Shown: positions 1-9,057, counted from the stretch's first letter. The stretch is 64,000 nt of DNA from Olavius algarvensis associated proteobacterium Delta 3 (GCA_903231505.1 CAFBRK010000293.1:34533-98532), one strand, 5' to 3'. Notes: generated from the letters alone by a model not told the origin. Numbers and translations: made by a program.

Positions 1-1
1 T

Positions 2-1051
2 ATTTCATCTGCTGTGCTGGAATTTTTCGCGTCGATTTCCATTGCTCTTGTGGCGGTGTTTTTGGGGTTGAGTTTTCTGGGTTATATCACCTACGGCGCC
101 TATGGTCATATGCTCACCCTGCAACAGGGCTTGTTTATACTGCTCCTGGCGCCGGAATTTTACATGCCCCTCCGGGAGTTGGGCGCCCATTACCATGCCC
201 GGGCCGAGGCGGTGGGAGCGGTACAGGAAATTGTCCGGATTCTTCATGTCCTCCCATCCGTTCCTGCCGGCACCCGCCCCTTGACCGCCCAAGGTGGCAT
301 TCTCATGCATTTTGAAGACGTTCATTTTGCGTTCGACGACGGAAAACGCCCCGTGCTCCGGGGGACCACGTTTACGATCCGGCCCGGGGAGCGGGTGGCA
401 CTGGTCGGTGCCACCGGACAGGGAAAAACAACCATCGTGAACCTGATCCTGGGTTTCCTGCAACCCGACCAGGGGCGCATCCGGGTCAACGGAAACTCCC
501 TGTCGGAGGTCGACCTGGAGCAATGGCGGCGGCACATCGCCTGGGTCGGACAACAACCGATACTGTTCAGCGGAACCGTGGAAGACAATATCCGGCTTGC
601 CCGGCCCGGTGCCGGTGACCCAGAGATCGAGGCCGCGGCGCGCGCCGCCCGCGTTCTGGAATTTACACGGCGACTGCCGCAAGGGTTGGATACGGAGGTG
701 GGTGAACAGGGGTTTGGCCTGTCCAGGGGGCAGGCTCAGCGCTTGGCGTTGGCCAGGGCTTTTCTAAAGGATGCCCCCCTGGTTCTGCTGGATGAACCCA
801 CGGCCGGGTTGGACAGCGAAAACGAAGCCCTGGTGTTGGCCGGGCTCGCTGAACTGGTTCGGGATAAATCGGTGTGTCTGATCACCCACCGCTTGGCGAG
901 CATGGCCGGCACCGACCGGGTGTTGGTATTGGAATCGGGAGAAATTTTGGAAAGCGGAACATTTGCAGAACTGATGGCTTCCGATTCTATCTTGAACCGC
1001 CTGGCAGGAAGCGATGCGAGCAGGAGGAGCCATGGACCGCATTCCCGATGA
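2..1051 (+). CDS. cydD: CydD, ABC exporter subunit (5' end outside window)
   Basis: C-terminal part of the CydD half of the CydDC inner-membrane ABC transporter, which exports cysteine and glutathione and is needed for assembly of cytochrome bd and periplasmic c-type cytochromes. The reading frame is open from the first bases, so the start lies upstream of the window. The last transmembrane part contains a LAPEFYMPLR stretch typical of CydD. The ATPase domain then shows Walker A GATGQGKTT, a signature loop LSRGQ (Arg replaces the usual first Gly), Walker B LVLLDEPTAGLD and the H-loop LITHR. It overlaps cydC by 20 bases, which suggests translational coupling. CydDC fits the many c-type cytochromes in this window. 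Family assignment is from recognition of the sequence. Confidence 0.9.
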   Translation: MSSAVLEFFASISIALVAVFLGLSFLGYITYGAYGHMLTLQQGLFILLLAPEFYMPLRELGAHYHARAEAVGAVQEIVRILHVLPSVPAGTRPLTAQGGILMHFEDVHFAFDDGKRPVLRGTTFTIRPGERVALVGATGQGKTTIVNLILGFLQPDQGRIRVNGNSLSEVDLEQWRRHIAWVGQQPILFSGTVEDNIRLARPGAGDPEIEAAARAARVLEFTRRLPQGLDTEVGEQGFGLSRGQAQRLALARAFLKDAPLVLLDEPTAGLDSENEALVLAGLAELVRDKSVCLITHRLASMAGTDRVLVLESGEILESGTFAELMASDSILNRLAGSDASRRSHGPHSR

Positions 1052-2783
1052 ATTAATGCCGTTTATCCGGCTGCTGCGGCAACACTGGCGACGAATGGTG
1101 CCGGGGACGATCGGCGGGTTTGTGGCTCTCGTATCCGCGGTAGGCCTGCTGGCATTATCCGGTTGGTTTATCTCCGCCGCCGCATTTGCAGGGTTGTCTG
1201 CTGCTGCGGCCGCAAATTTCAATTTTTTCTTCCCCAGTATCGGCGTCCGTCTTTTTGCATTTGCCCGAACGGCGGCCCGCTATGGCGAGCGGGTCTTTTC
1301 CCATGACGCGACATTCCGGATTCTCGAATCTCTTCGGAGCTGGTTTTATCGACACATTGAGCCTCTGGCACCGGCCCGACTCATGCGGTTTCGCAGCGGC
1401 GACCTGTTGAATCGCATTGTCGAAGATATCGACGCCATGGATAATCTCTATCTGCGGGTGCTGTCTCCGACGCTGATAGCCGGCTGTTTTGGGCTGCTGT
1501 TTTTTGGATTTCTCTGGGCCTTCGACGGTCTCATCGCCGTCACCGCGGTCGGATTGCTGGCATTTGCCGGGGTCGCCGTCTCCCTGGCGGCGGAGCGATC
1601 CGGCGGCCGGTCCGGACGGCACATGGCCCATATCCATTCGGCCCTGCGGACACAGATCGTAGAGTCTCTCCAGGGAATGTCTGAATTGCTCGTCTACGAT
1701 GGCCAAAAACATTACCTGGCGGAAATCTGTCGGATCGATTCCCAACTCATTCGGGAGCAGAAAACCATGAGCCGGCTTGCCGGCTTGTCATCGGCATGGC
1801 TGACGCTCTGTTCGGGTTTGGCGATGGTTCTGGTGCTGTACATCGGTGTGGATCGCGTGCACAGCGGCGACATGAACGGTGCGATCCTGGCGCTGATGGC
1901 CCTGGCAGTGTCGGCCGCCTTCGAAGCGGTGTTGCCGCTGCCGGTGGCCTTTCAGTATCTGGGCCGGACCCGGGAATCGGCAAGGCGTCTTCTGGAAATC
2001 GTGGATGCTGCACCGGAAATCACATTTCCGGAAACAGAGTCAACGCCGGTGTACTGCCCGGACGTTGCGTTCGAGGCTGTTGAGTTCCGGTATACCGCTG
2101 ACGGGCCCGCGGTCCTATCGGGCTTTTCAACATTCATTCCCTACGGGTCGCGAATCGCTCTTATCGGTCAAACCGGATCCGGCAAGTCGACCCTGATGAA
2201 TCTGATGGCGAGATTCTGGGATCCTGTCCAGGGCCGAATATGTATCGGTAACCGTGATATCCGGGAGTACAACGAGACGGATCTCCGCAGCCTGTTCTCG
2301 GTCGTTCCCCAACAACCCCACATGTTCGGTGGGACGGTGCGTGAGAACCTGCGCCTGGCCTCCGGGGACGCCTCGGACAGCGATATCCTCGAAGCTCTCG
2401 ACACGGCCCGGCTCCTGGAGTTTGTCCGGACCCTTCCCGACGGGTTGGACACCTGGATCGGGGAAGCCGGAAAAATGATCTCCGGGGGCCAGGCCAGGCG
2501 CCTGGCCGTCGCCCGGGCTGTCCTCCAGGGCAACCCGGTTTGGATTCTCGATGAACCGACGGAAGGCCTGGACCTTGACACCGAACGGCACATGATGCGC
2601 CGTATCGAAGCCGCGACCCAGGGCAAAACGGTCATTCTGGCTACCCACCGTCTGGTCGACATGGATCGGATGGACCGGATTCTGCTCATGGAAGGTGGAA
2701 CGATCGTGGAAGAGGGCACCCATGAGGAGCTGACGGCAGGGCCGACGCGGTACGCGGCGATGCATGACAGACTGCGGATCTGA
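1032..2783 (+). CDS. cydC: CydC, ABC exporter subunit
   Basis: Second half of the CydDC heterodimeric thiol exporter, 583 residues. The membrane domain carries the CydC-like features LLALSGWFIS, ARYGERVFSHDATFR and RSGDLLNRIVEDIDAMDNLY. The ATPase domain has Walker A GQTGSGKST, signature ISGGQ, Walker B WILDEPTEGLD and H-loop ATHR. The start at 1032 is preferred because AGGAGG lies four bases upstream; an in-frame ATG at 1014 is the alternative. It overlaps the end of cydD, so the two form an operon. The fused-pair order cydD-cydC is the usual one. Confidence 0.92.
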   Translation: MDRIPDELMPFIRLLRQHWRRMVPGTIGGFVALVSAVGLLALSGWFISAAAFAGLSAAAAANFNFFFPSIGVRLFAFARTAARYGERVFSHDATFRILESLRSWFYRHIEPLAPARLMRFRSGDLLNRIVEDIDAMDNLYLRVLSPTLIAGCFGLLFFGFLWAFDGLIAVTAVGLLAFAGVAVSLAAERSGGRSGRHMAHIHSALRTQIVESLQGMSELLVYDGQKHYLAEICRIDSQLIREQKTMSRLAGLSSAWLTLCSGLAMVLVLYIGVDRVHSGDMNGAILALMALAVSAAFEAVLPLPVAFQYLGRTRESARRLLEIVDAAPEITFPETESTPVYCPDVAFEAVEFRYTADGPAVLSGFSTFIPYGSRIALIGQTGSGKSTLMNLMARFWDPVQGRICIGNRDIREYNETDLRSLFSVVPQQPHMFGGTVRENLRLASGDASDSDILEALDTARLLEFVRTLPDGLDTWIGEAGKMISGGQARRLAVARAVLQGNPVWILDEPTEGLDLDTERHMMRRIEAATQGKTVILATHRLVDMDRMDRILLMEGGTIVEEGTHEELTAGPTRYAAMHDRLRI

Positions 2784-2980
2784 CTGGATGCTGGATACTG
2801 GATACTTGCCCGCCTCTGGCTGGCTGGATTCTGGATACTGGATGAGCTGAAAGCTCAAAGCTGAAAGATAAAACAGCTGGGGCTGGGCAGAGGTCTGTGT
2901 GCTGAGTGACGCACAGGCACACGGGCCAACGGGCCAACGGGCACACGGGCACACGGGCCAAACCGGCTAACCGGCCAACA
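2784..2980. repeat. Two low-complexity direct-repeat tracts
   Basis: Directly after cydC the sequence contains repeated CTGGATACTGG-type units (2784-2850), followed at 2916-2980 by about seven imperfect 9-base units of the type ACGGGCCAA / ACGGGCACA. No open frame with coding character crosses them on either strand. They look like slippage-generated intergenic filler rather than a mobile element. Confidence 0.7.
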
Positions 2981-3086
2981 TTACGTCGCATTTAAACAAA
3001 GCGACCCTCTGCACCTTTACAATATCCGAGGATGAATTTAAGATTTGTTCATTGAACATTACACCGATATCCACGGAGGCTGTCCC

Positions 3087-3494
3087 ATGGCGTCATTTAC
3101 CAGAGTGTTGATTGTCCTTTTAGTGCTGGGATGGGCTTGCGGCGCGTCCGGGCAGATCTACGAATGGATCGATGAAGATGGTATTCGGCGCTTTACCAAT
3201 AAACCGCTTCCTGCGGGTGTGACGCCGGTCGCTTCTGTCGATGAGGTTCCGTTTGACGCGCTGGCCGATTCGGCGCGCCGGTATCTGGAAAGCCTGGAAA
3301 TGCAGCGGCTCCTTGAACACTGGCGCATGGAACGTCAAATCGCCATGGAACAGCGGGACGCCGAACGGCGCCGTCTGGCGGAAGATTTAAACTTGCGGAG
3401 AATGGCCTACCAGTTGGAGGAGGCCATGCGCTGGAACCGGTTCCATGACGCCTACTTCGGCCCCTCCTACGTACCTGTGTTTCCCGCCCGGTGA
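3087..3494 (+). CDS. Secreted DUF4124-domain protein
   Basis: 135 residues. The N-terminus MASFTRVLIVLLVLGWACGASG is a signal peptide. Immediately after it, IYEWIDEDGIRRFTNKP matches the short DUF4124 beta-hairpin domain common in proteobacterial envelope proteins. The rest is charged and helical, rich in Arg and Glu (residues about 70-115), probably a coiled coil. The start at 3087 follows CGGAGG with normal spacing; the longer in-frame start at 3045 would hide the signal peptide. The role of DUF4124 proteins is unknown. Confidence 0.75.
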   Translation: MASFTRVLIVLLVLGWACGASGQIYEWIDEDGIRRFTNKPLPAGVTPVASVDEVPFDALADSARRYLESLEMQRLLEHWRMERQIAMEQRDAERRRLAEDLNLRRMAYQLEEAMRWNRFHDAYFGPSYVPVFPAR

Positions 3495-3535
3495 CACGAT
3501 TTCAGCCGGCGTCTTGGTATCCCGGAGCGGTTCAG

Positions 3536-4462
3536 CTATGCGTCGTCAAACAACGGCGTGCTGATGTAACGCTCGCCGGTGCTTGGCAGCACGGTGACGA
3601 TCAGCTTACCCTCGTTTTCTTCCCGCCGGGCCACCTGAAGGGCCGCCCACGTCGCGGCTCCGGAGGAAATCCCGCACAGAATGCCCTCCAGGTCAGCCAT
3701 TTGCCGGGCTGTCGAAAAGGCATCGTCATTGGTGACCTGGACCACCTCGTCGATAATCGACCGGTCCAGAATATCCGGCACGAATCCGGCGCCGATCCCT
3801 TGGATCTTGTGGGGGCCCGGTTCACCACCGGAAAGGATCGGAGAGTCGGTCGGCTCTACGGCCACCACCCTGGCATCGGGCTTCCGCTCCTTGATGACCT
3901 GTCCCACACCGGTGATGGTTCCGCCGGTTCCCACTCCGGAGACAAAGATGTCTATCTTCCCCCCGGTGTCGTTCCAGATCTCTTCGGCGGTGGTTTCCCG
4001 GTGGATCCGAGGGTTGGCCGGATTTTTGAACTGATCCGGCATGAAGGCATTGGGCTCCTGGGAAAGGATCTCTTCCGCAGCGGCGATCGCTCCCTTCATC
4101 CCCTTGGGGCCGGGTGTCAGCACCATTTCAGCGCCCAGTTGTTTCAGCAGCTTGCGGCGTTCGATGCTCATGGTCTCCGGCATGGTCAGTCTTAGCCGGT
4201 ATCCCTTGGCGGCGCAGACAAATGCAAGCCCGATGCCGGTGTTGCCGCTGGTGGGTTCGACAATGATCGTGTCCGCGCCGATTTTGCCCTCTTTTTCTGC
4301 CGCCTCAATCATGGCGTAGCCGATTCTATCTTTCACGCTGCCCAGAGGATTAAAGAACTCCAGTTTGACCAGGACCTCCGCCCGGCAGCCTTCGGCAATC
4401 CGGTTTAATTTTACCAGAGGGGTCCTCCCAATCGTTTCGACAGAATTTTCGTAGATATTCAT
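3536..4462 (-). CDS. cysK: Cysteine synthase (O-acetylserine sulfhydrylase)
   Basis: Pyridoxal-phosphate enzyme that makes cysteine from O-acetylserine and sulfide. 308 residues, the usual length. The PLP lysine lies in NPLGSVKDR, the substrate loop is PTSGNTGIGLAF, and the phosphate-binding glycine loop is GVGTGGTITGVG. The start MNIYENS at 4462 is chosen over the upstream TTG at 4486, because the short extension reads through ribosome-binding-like sequence. cysE lies just upstream in the same direction (105 bases apart), so the two steps of cysteine synthesis are encoded together. Confidence 0.95.
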   Translation of the reverse strand: MNIYENSVETIGRTPLVKLNRIAEGCRAEVLVKLEFFNPLGSVKDRIGYAMIEAAEKEGKIGADTIIVEPTSGNTGIGLAFVCAAKGYRLRLTMPETMSIERRKLLKQLGAEMVLTPGPKGMKGAIAAAEEILSQEPNAFMPDQFKNPANPRIHRETTAEEIWNDTGGKIDIFVSGVGTGGTITGVGQVIKERKPDARVVAVEPTDSPILSGGEPGPHKIQGIGAGFVPDILDRSIIDEVVQVTNDDAFSTARQMADLEGILCGISSGAATWAALQVARREENEGKLIVTVLPSTGERYISTPLFDDA

Positions 4463-4593
4463 GATGCCACCATATTCTCCTTCCAAGATGAACGGGAATC
4501 TTTCACCTGCTTGCTGACGGGTTTTTGTCTGATGGGTTGAAGCATTGAACGGGAATGAATTTTGTGCCTGTCACAACCGGATCGCCGCGCTGA

Positions 4594-5568
4594 TCATTCA
4601 ACGGCGGTTCCGTTTCCACCCTTCCGATAGATCAGGCGTGGCGGTTCAATAAGCACCTTGGTGTCGGGTGGGACCGATTCCGTGAGCCACACATTTCCGC
4701 CGATGACCGCACGCGTGCCGATGACCGTGTCGCCGCCCAAAATCGTGGCACCGGAGTAGATGATCACATCGTCTTCGATGGTGGGGTGACGCTTTTTGCC
4801 GCGGAACATTTCTCCGGCATCTTTCGGCAAGGACAACGCGCCCAGGGTAACGCCCTGGTATATCCTCACGTTGTTGCCGATCTCGGTGGTTTCACCGATG
4901 ACCACGCCGGTGCCGTGATCGATCACGAACCGTTCCCCGATGGTTGCCCCCGGATGGATATCGATGCCGGTCGCGCTGTGGGCCTGTTCGGACATGATTC
5001 TTGGCAGCAGCGGAACCCCGAGCTCGAAAAGCCAGTGGGCCACCCGGTATACGGTAATGGCATACATCCCCGGATAGCTGAAAATGATCTCATCATAGCT
5101 CTTGGCTGCCGGGTCTCCTTCATAGGCTGCCCGGACATCGGCGGCGAGTACTTTCCGGATTTTCGGGACCGCTTCCAGAACCTGGAGCGCGATTTCCTGA
5201 CCCCGCTCTTCGCAATCCGAGCAGAGCTGATCGTACCGGAAACAGTCATGACGGATGCTGTGGGTGATCTGTTCGGCCAGTAAATCGTAGAGCACCGAAA
5301 CGGTTTGGCCGACCGTGTATTGAAGATTGACCGGATCCAGCTTTTCCCGGGTGTAATATCCGGGAAAGAGAATCTCCCGAAACTTGTTGATGATATCGAC
5401 CACATAACCTTCGGACGGGATCGGCTCGTAATCGATGTGGGTAAAGCACTCCCTGTCTTCACAGTGGTTGATGATTTTATCCGCGATCGCCGGGAGCTTG
5501 CTGCGCGCTGTGGCAGCGGTTTCTGCGTCAATCTTGCACGACTCAATCTCTTTTTTGAGATCGTCCAT
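4594..5568 (-). CDS. cysE: Serine O-acetyltransferase, EpsC type
   Basis: Makes O-acetylserine from serine and acetyl-CoA, feeding cysK next door. 324 residues: a long N-terminal helical domain of the EpsC class, then the left-handed beta-helix acyltransferase with IDIHPGATIGERFVIDHGTG, VVIGETTEIGNNVRIYQGVT and a late hexapeptide stretch ending near residue 310. The ATG at 5568 has GGAGGG eight bases upstream. The longer frame up to 5655 adds a hydrophobic leader not found in the family and is rejected. Confidence 0.93.
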   Translation of the reverse strand: MDDLKKEIESCKIDAETAATARSKLPAIADKIINHCEDRECFTHIDYEPIPSEGYVVDIINKFREILFPGYYTREKLDPVNLQYTVGQTVSVLYDLLAEQITHSIRHDCFRYDQLCSDCEERGQEIALQVLEAVPKIRKVLAADVRAAYEGDPAAKSYDEIIFSYPGMYAITVYRVAHWLFELGVPLLPRIMSEQAHSATGIDIHPGATIGERFVIDHGTGVVIGETTEIGNNVRIYQGVTLGALSLPKDAGEMFRGKKRHPTIEDDVIIYSGATILGGDTVIGTRAVIGGNVWLTESVPPDTKVLIEPPRLIYRKGGNGTAVE

Positions 5569-5765
5569 GACAATGGCCCTCCGGCACCTGAAATAGTGAT
5601 GTAAAAACAGCGGGATGATTAAAGAGTAAATTAACGCATGTTGAGAAAATGTCAAAACAGGCGCAGCCGGTGATCGGCGCTGTCGAATCCCTGTACGGCG
5701 ATGGCAACTGTCAGAATGCCGTTCCGATGTGTGAATGGCGCCGGAGGTATGGAATCAGCGTCCCC

Positions 5766-5840
5766 ATCGAAATCGGTATCGGGTTCGAAAACCCCATCGA
5801 CGTTGAAGCGGGCTATCATTATCCGATTCCGATAACGTTT
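5766..5840. repeat. Intergenic inverted repeat, ATCGG-hexamer family, copy A
   Basis: The left arm at 5766-5788 contains ATCGAAATCGGTATCGGG. The right arm at 5821-5836, ATCCGATTCCGATAAC, is its approximate reverse complement. The units recur every six bases (ATCGGT, ATCGGG). This is the most decayed of three copies; the others are at 8253-8342 and 27293-27378. It lies in the 528-base gap between cysE and the haem operon. Transcribed, it would fold into a long imperfect hairpin. Confidence 0.65.
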
Positions 5841-5992
5841 CCGGCCCCGGACATGTCCCGGTCCGGATTCCCAGATTACGGTATCCTGTTTATGTAATCG
5901 GAACACGTGCACGGAAACGGTACTTAAACCTTCGGATGGAAGTTTAGAAAGTATGTGAAACTAAATAAAATGAATGATACTTGAAAAAATAA

Positions 5993-6010
5993 CCTTGACT
6001 TGAGTCAAGG
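5993..6010. promoter_or_regulatory. FNR/NnrR-type operator palindrome
   Basis: CCTTGACT-TG-AGTCAAGG is a perfect inverted repeat with 8-base arms. Its core TTGAC-N4-GTCAA (5995-6008) fits the TTGA-N6-TCAA pattern recognised by CRP/FNR-family regulators such as FNR, NnrR and DNR. It ends 86 bases before the start of the haem operon, a usual place for an activator site. A TATA-like stretch follows. That the site answers to oxygen or nitrogen oxides is inference from motif and downstream genes. Confidence 0.65.
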
Positions 6011-6096
6011 TTTTTGAAATTAATTTACTATATCCTTTTCTTACCATTTCAATCTGTAATTTCCGACTGCGACAAATTCCAATTCGAGGTGCACCC

Positions 6097-6672
6097 GTGA
6101 AAAAATGGATTATCGGTGGGCTTCTGGTGCTGGCAGGTGTCGCCATCTCATTTCCCCTGTTCAGCATGAGTTATTACACCATGGTCCGGACCTCGACGCC
6201 GGAGTTTTGTGCCTCCTGCCATGAGATCAAGCCGGCGGTTCGGGCATGGCGGTCGTCCACCCATGCCAACAACAGCGCGGGCATTGTTGTGGACTGCATG
6301 GATTGTCATCTGCCGGCCCCCCAGGACACCTACGATTTTTTCTTTGCCAAAACCTACCACGGCGTTAAAGACGTGGCGATTCACTTTATTAAGGGTGAAT
6401 ACGATCGCGAGAAGGCCCAAAACTCGGCTTACGCATCGTTTGATAACGACCAGTGCCAGAAATGTCATCGAAACCTGCTGCACATGCCGGACAAACGGGG
6501 TGCCATGCTGGCTCACCGATCGGTGCTCCACGCCAGACCGGGATACGAGAAAAAGTGTATCGACTGTCACTATGACCTGGTTCACAATGACAAACAGCAA
6601 GTGATGTTTCGCCAATACCGTCGGCTGCCCTATCAGGCCAAAGGATTACGGACGATAGGGCCCGACATATAG
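6097..6672 (+). CDS. NapC/NrfH-type tetrahaem quinol dehydrogenase
   Basis: Membrane-anchored cytochrome c that takes electrons from menaquinol and passes them to a periplasmic partner. 191 residues: one N-terminal membrane anchor (residues about 4-24), then four CxxCH haem sites (CASCH, CMDCH, CQKCH, CIDCH). The GTG start at 6097 has GAGG seven bases upstream. It is followed after 21 bases by the octahaem HAO-like gene. This pairing parallels NrfH-NrfA and the HaoC-HaoA pair of Campylobacterota. Partner assignment is by adjacency. Confidence 0.9.
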   Translation: MKKWIIGGLLVLAGVAISFPLFSMSYYTMVRTSTPEFCASCHEIKPAVRAWRSSTHANNSAGIVVDCMDCHLPAPQDTYDFFFAKTYHGVKDVAIHFIKGEYDREKAQNSAYASFDNDQCQKCHRNLLHMPDKRGAMLAHRSVLHARPGYEKKCIDCHYDLVHNDKQQVMFRQYRRLPYQAKGLRTIGPDI

Positions 6673-6693
6673 GCAGGGAAAGGAGTCGGGGAA

Positions 6694-8094
6694 ATGAGAA
6701 AAACGCAGTATAGCATCATTGTCGGCCTTCTTGCGGTGGTCCTGGTCCTGGGTGCCGGGATGACGTCCATCGACGCACAGCAAGCCAACTTTCCCAAGGT
6801 AAAGGAGTTCCGGATCGAGCGGAGCATTCCGCCGGAAGGTGTTGCCTGCATCGAATGCCATAAGGCCTCCACCCCAGGCACGTTTGCCGATTGGGCCAAG
6901 AGCCGCCACGCCAATGCCAACATCACCTGTCTGGACTGTCATCTGGTGCAGCCCGGCGACCAGGATATCGCCAAAGGACACGAGCAGTACTACAGCCGCT
7001 CGGACATGCCCTACGGTGAATCCAAATACAAGGTGCCGATCGCCTCCATCGTCACGCCAAAAGACTGCTCACGCTGCCATCCTGACGAGGTCACCCAATA
7101 CAGCAAATCCAAGCATGCCAATACCATCGAAATTATTTGGAAGCTGGATCCCTGGCTCAACAAGGGGATGAATTCCGACAACGAGCGCAAGACCGGCTGC
7201 TTCAATTGCCACGGAACGATCATTCAAATCGACGAGGACGGTAAAATCGATCCGGGGACCTGGCCCAATGCCGGCGTCGGACGGATTAACGTCGACGGCA
7301 GCAAGGGAAGCTGCACCAGCTGCCATACCCGTCACCGGTTCTCGGTGGCCGAAGCCCGGATGCCCGAAGCGTGTGATCAGTGCCACCTGGGTCCGGACCA
7401 TCCCCAGATCGAAATTTACGAGGAATCCAAGCACGGCACCCTGTATCACGCCTATAAAGACGAGTACAACTTCAACGCCGCCGGCGGCACCTGGACGGCC
7501 GGGGTGGACTACCGGGCACCGACCTGCGCAGCATGCCATATGTCCGGCTCCGGGAAGGTTCTGACCAGCCACGATGTGACCGAGCGCCTCTCATGGGAAA
7601 CCCAGGCCCCCCTGACGGTCCGACCCGAGAATTTCAAGCCCTTCCCGTCCAATTCCGACTGGAAGACGGAACGGGAAAAGATGAAAAACATCTGCCGCCA
7701 GTGCCACGGAAACTCATGGATTGACGATTTCTACGATGGTTTCGACAAGGCGGTTATGGAGTACAATGAGGTTTACTTCAAACCGGCCAAGAAGATGCTT
7801 GGCGATCTTTATGAAAAAGGCCTGCTGGACAAAACCAAGTTCTTCGACGAGCACCTTGAAGTGCAGTACTATGAGCTCTGGCACCACGAGGGGCGCCGGG
7901 CCAGAATGGGTGCCATGATGATGGCTCCGGACTACGCCTGGTGGCACGGGTTCTACGAATGCAAACTCCGATTCAACGAGTACATGGAAGAGGCCCGGCA
8001 TCTTCTGGAAACCGGCGAGAAAGCGTATATCTATAAAGACTTTCCAAATGCCACAGGTAACACCGAAAGACCGCCGATGCTGTTTCCGAGATAA
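6694..8094 (+). CDS. Octahaem hydroxylamine-oxidoreductase-like cytochrome c
   Basis: 466 residues with a signal peptide (cleavage likely near AQQ, residues 28-30) and exactly eight CxxCH sites: CIECH, CLDCH, CSRCH, CFNCH, CTSCH, CDQCH, CAACH, CRQCH. The C-terminal helical region holds YYELWHHEGRRARMGAMMM and YAWWHGFYE, as in the HAO family. Enzymes of this family oxidise hydroxylamine or hydrazine, or, when partnered by a NapC/NrfH-type protein as here, may reduce nitrite, NO or hydroxylamine. The upstream gene and FNR-like operator favour a reductive role, but the direction depends on the cross-linked Tyr of true HAO, which I cannot place without an alignment. A terminator follows 30 bases after the stop. 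Confidence 0.85.
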   Translation: MRKTQYSIIVGLLAVVLVLGAGMTSIDAQQANFPKVKEFRIERSIPPEGVACIECHKASTPGTFADWAKSRHANANITCLDCHLVQPGDQDIAKGHEQYYSRSDMPYGESKYKVPIASIVTPKDCSRCHPDEVTQYSKSKHANTIEIIWKLDPWLNKGMNSDNERKTGCFNCHGTIIQIDEDGKIDPGTWPNAGVGRINVDGSKGSCTSCHTRHRFSVAEARMPEACDQCHLGPDHPQIEIYEESKHGTLYHAYKDEYNFNAAGGTWTAGVDYRAPTCAACHMSGSGKVLTSHDVTERLSWETQAPLTVRPENFKPFPSNSDWKTEREKMKNICRQCHGNSWIDDFYDGFDKAVMEYNEVYFKPAKKMLGDLYEKGLLDKTKFFDEHLEVQYYELWHHEGRRARMGAMMMAPDYAWWHGFYECKLRFNEYMEEARHLLETGEKAYIYKDFPNATGNTERPPMLFPR

Positions 8095-8124
8095 TCTGTT
8101 AACCGACCGGATAAAGATCACCAA

Positions 8125-8157
8125 AAAACCCGCTGCATCTAGGATGCAGCGGGTTTT
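8125..8157 (+). terminator. Rho-independent terminator after the HAO-like gene
   Basis: AAAACCCGCTGCATC pairs perfectly with GATGCAGCGGGTTTT across a three-base loop (TAG). A T-rich tail follows (TTTTCTATTATA). It begins 30 bases after the HAO-like stop codon and closes that operon. Confidence 0.9.
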
Positions 8158-8252
8158 CTATTATAGCCGTTGTTGTTAATACGTTGTGTTTAAATATAGA
8201 TTTTTCCTATCCATCAAAATCCGTGTCAAGAGAAACCGGATCACGTCCTACT

Positions 8253-8342
8253 CGGTATCGGGATCGCTATCGGGATCGGAATCGAATGAGTGCGGCCATT
8301 TCCCCAATCGATACCGATACCGAACCCGACGCCTCCGATACC
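8253..8342. repeat. Intergenic inverted repeat, ATCGG-hexamer family, copy B
   Basis: The left arm (8253-8287) is a run of hexamers of the ATCGGG/ATCGCT/ATCGGA type. The right arm (8306-8342) is the reverse complement of the same run (CGATACCGATACCGAACC). The 18-base centre is not conserved with the other copies. It sits downstream of the HAO-like operon's terminator. It shares register and unit composition with the copy at 27293-27378. Confidence 0.85.
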
Positions 8343-8391
8343 TTCATTATAGTGGAATCCTGCCGATAGGAAAGGGGTGCCGCCCTATGCT

Positions 8392-9057
8392 CTAATATGT
8401 AATAAACTCATAACTGGCGGATTTATACCCCAAAATTTTCTGAATATGAAAGATCAAAATGCGACTTTCATAGTGCTCGACCAATTGCTTCAACCCCTGC
8501 TTGGCTTTCTGAAATTTTTTCCGCTGTAGATTGCTGATCAATGTGGTGGAATCGATATCCACGGCCCGGCCCTCGCAGACGATCCTTGGACCGTCGCCGA
8601 TGAGCACCTCCCATTCCCGGGCGATCTGAAGCCCCGTCTCTTCTATGGCTGGGTAGAACGTCCGGGTCACGTAATTTCGATAATCTTTGTCTCTGCCGCT
8701 GATGATATCCCACATCTGCGAAAATTTAACGGTATTTTTTTTGACCTCCTTGGAGTAGTCTTCCTTTGTTCCTGTGCTGACGAGGACCTTGGTCTTATAG
8801 CCATGGAGGTAATCCTGAAGATCGGCATTCAACTCCTTGTATTTCGGATCCCGAAGACCCTTTTCAAGCTGGTCCAGATCGTTGCTGACGCCTTCCAGGA
8901 TGATTTCGCCGGCTCCGCCGATCAGCACCGTCCATCCGGCGACCACATGAATGCCCAGGCTGTTCATCCCCGGAATATACTTCCGGATGACGAACTTTTT
9001 GTAATCGGCTACTTTGTCCCGATCGATGGTCCAATACTGGTTGAATTTGACCGCCAT
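8392..9057 (-). CDS. Unknown protein with two copies of one domain
   Basis: 221 residues made of two homologous halves. VKFNQYWTID...WTVLIGGAGEIILEG (residues 3-57) matches VKFSQMWDII...WEVLIGDGPRIVCEG (about 110-165), each followed by a helix-rich tail ending in KVLVS or RILIF. No signal peptide or membrane segment. The pattern strand-helix-strand-strand, repeated, would suit a dimeric alpha/beta-barrel fold, but I do not recognise the family. The start has AAGGAGG upstream. No operon partner: repeat copy B lies beyond its 3' end and a HEAT protein is encoded upstream on the same strand, 152 bases away. Confidence 0.75.
   Translation of the reverse strand: MAVKFNQYWTIDRDKVADYKKFVIRKYIPGMNSLGIHVVAGWTVLIGGAGEIILEGVSNDLDQLEKGLRDPKYKELNADLQDYLHGYKTKVLVSTGTKEDYSKEVKKNTVKFSQMWDIISGRDKDYRNYVTRTFYPAIEETGLQIAREWEVLIGDGPRIVCEGRAVDIDSTTLISNLQRKKFQKAKQGLKQLVEHYESRILIFHIQKILGYKSASYEFITY

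Noticed and set aside
3491..4195. 234-codon plus-strand frame opposite cysK
   Set aside because: It is antisense to a well-supported enzyme gene and shows no domain.
8253..8342. CRISPR-like array
   Set aside because: The repeat unit is six bases, without unique spacers of constant length; arms are inverted, not direct repeats with spacers.
8184..8395. Short plus-strand frames across repeat copy B
   Set aside because: They are open only because the hexamer repeat has no stop in that register; the translations are repeat products.
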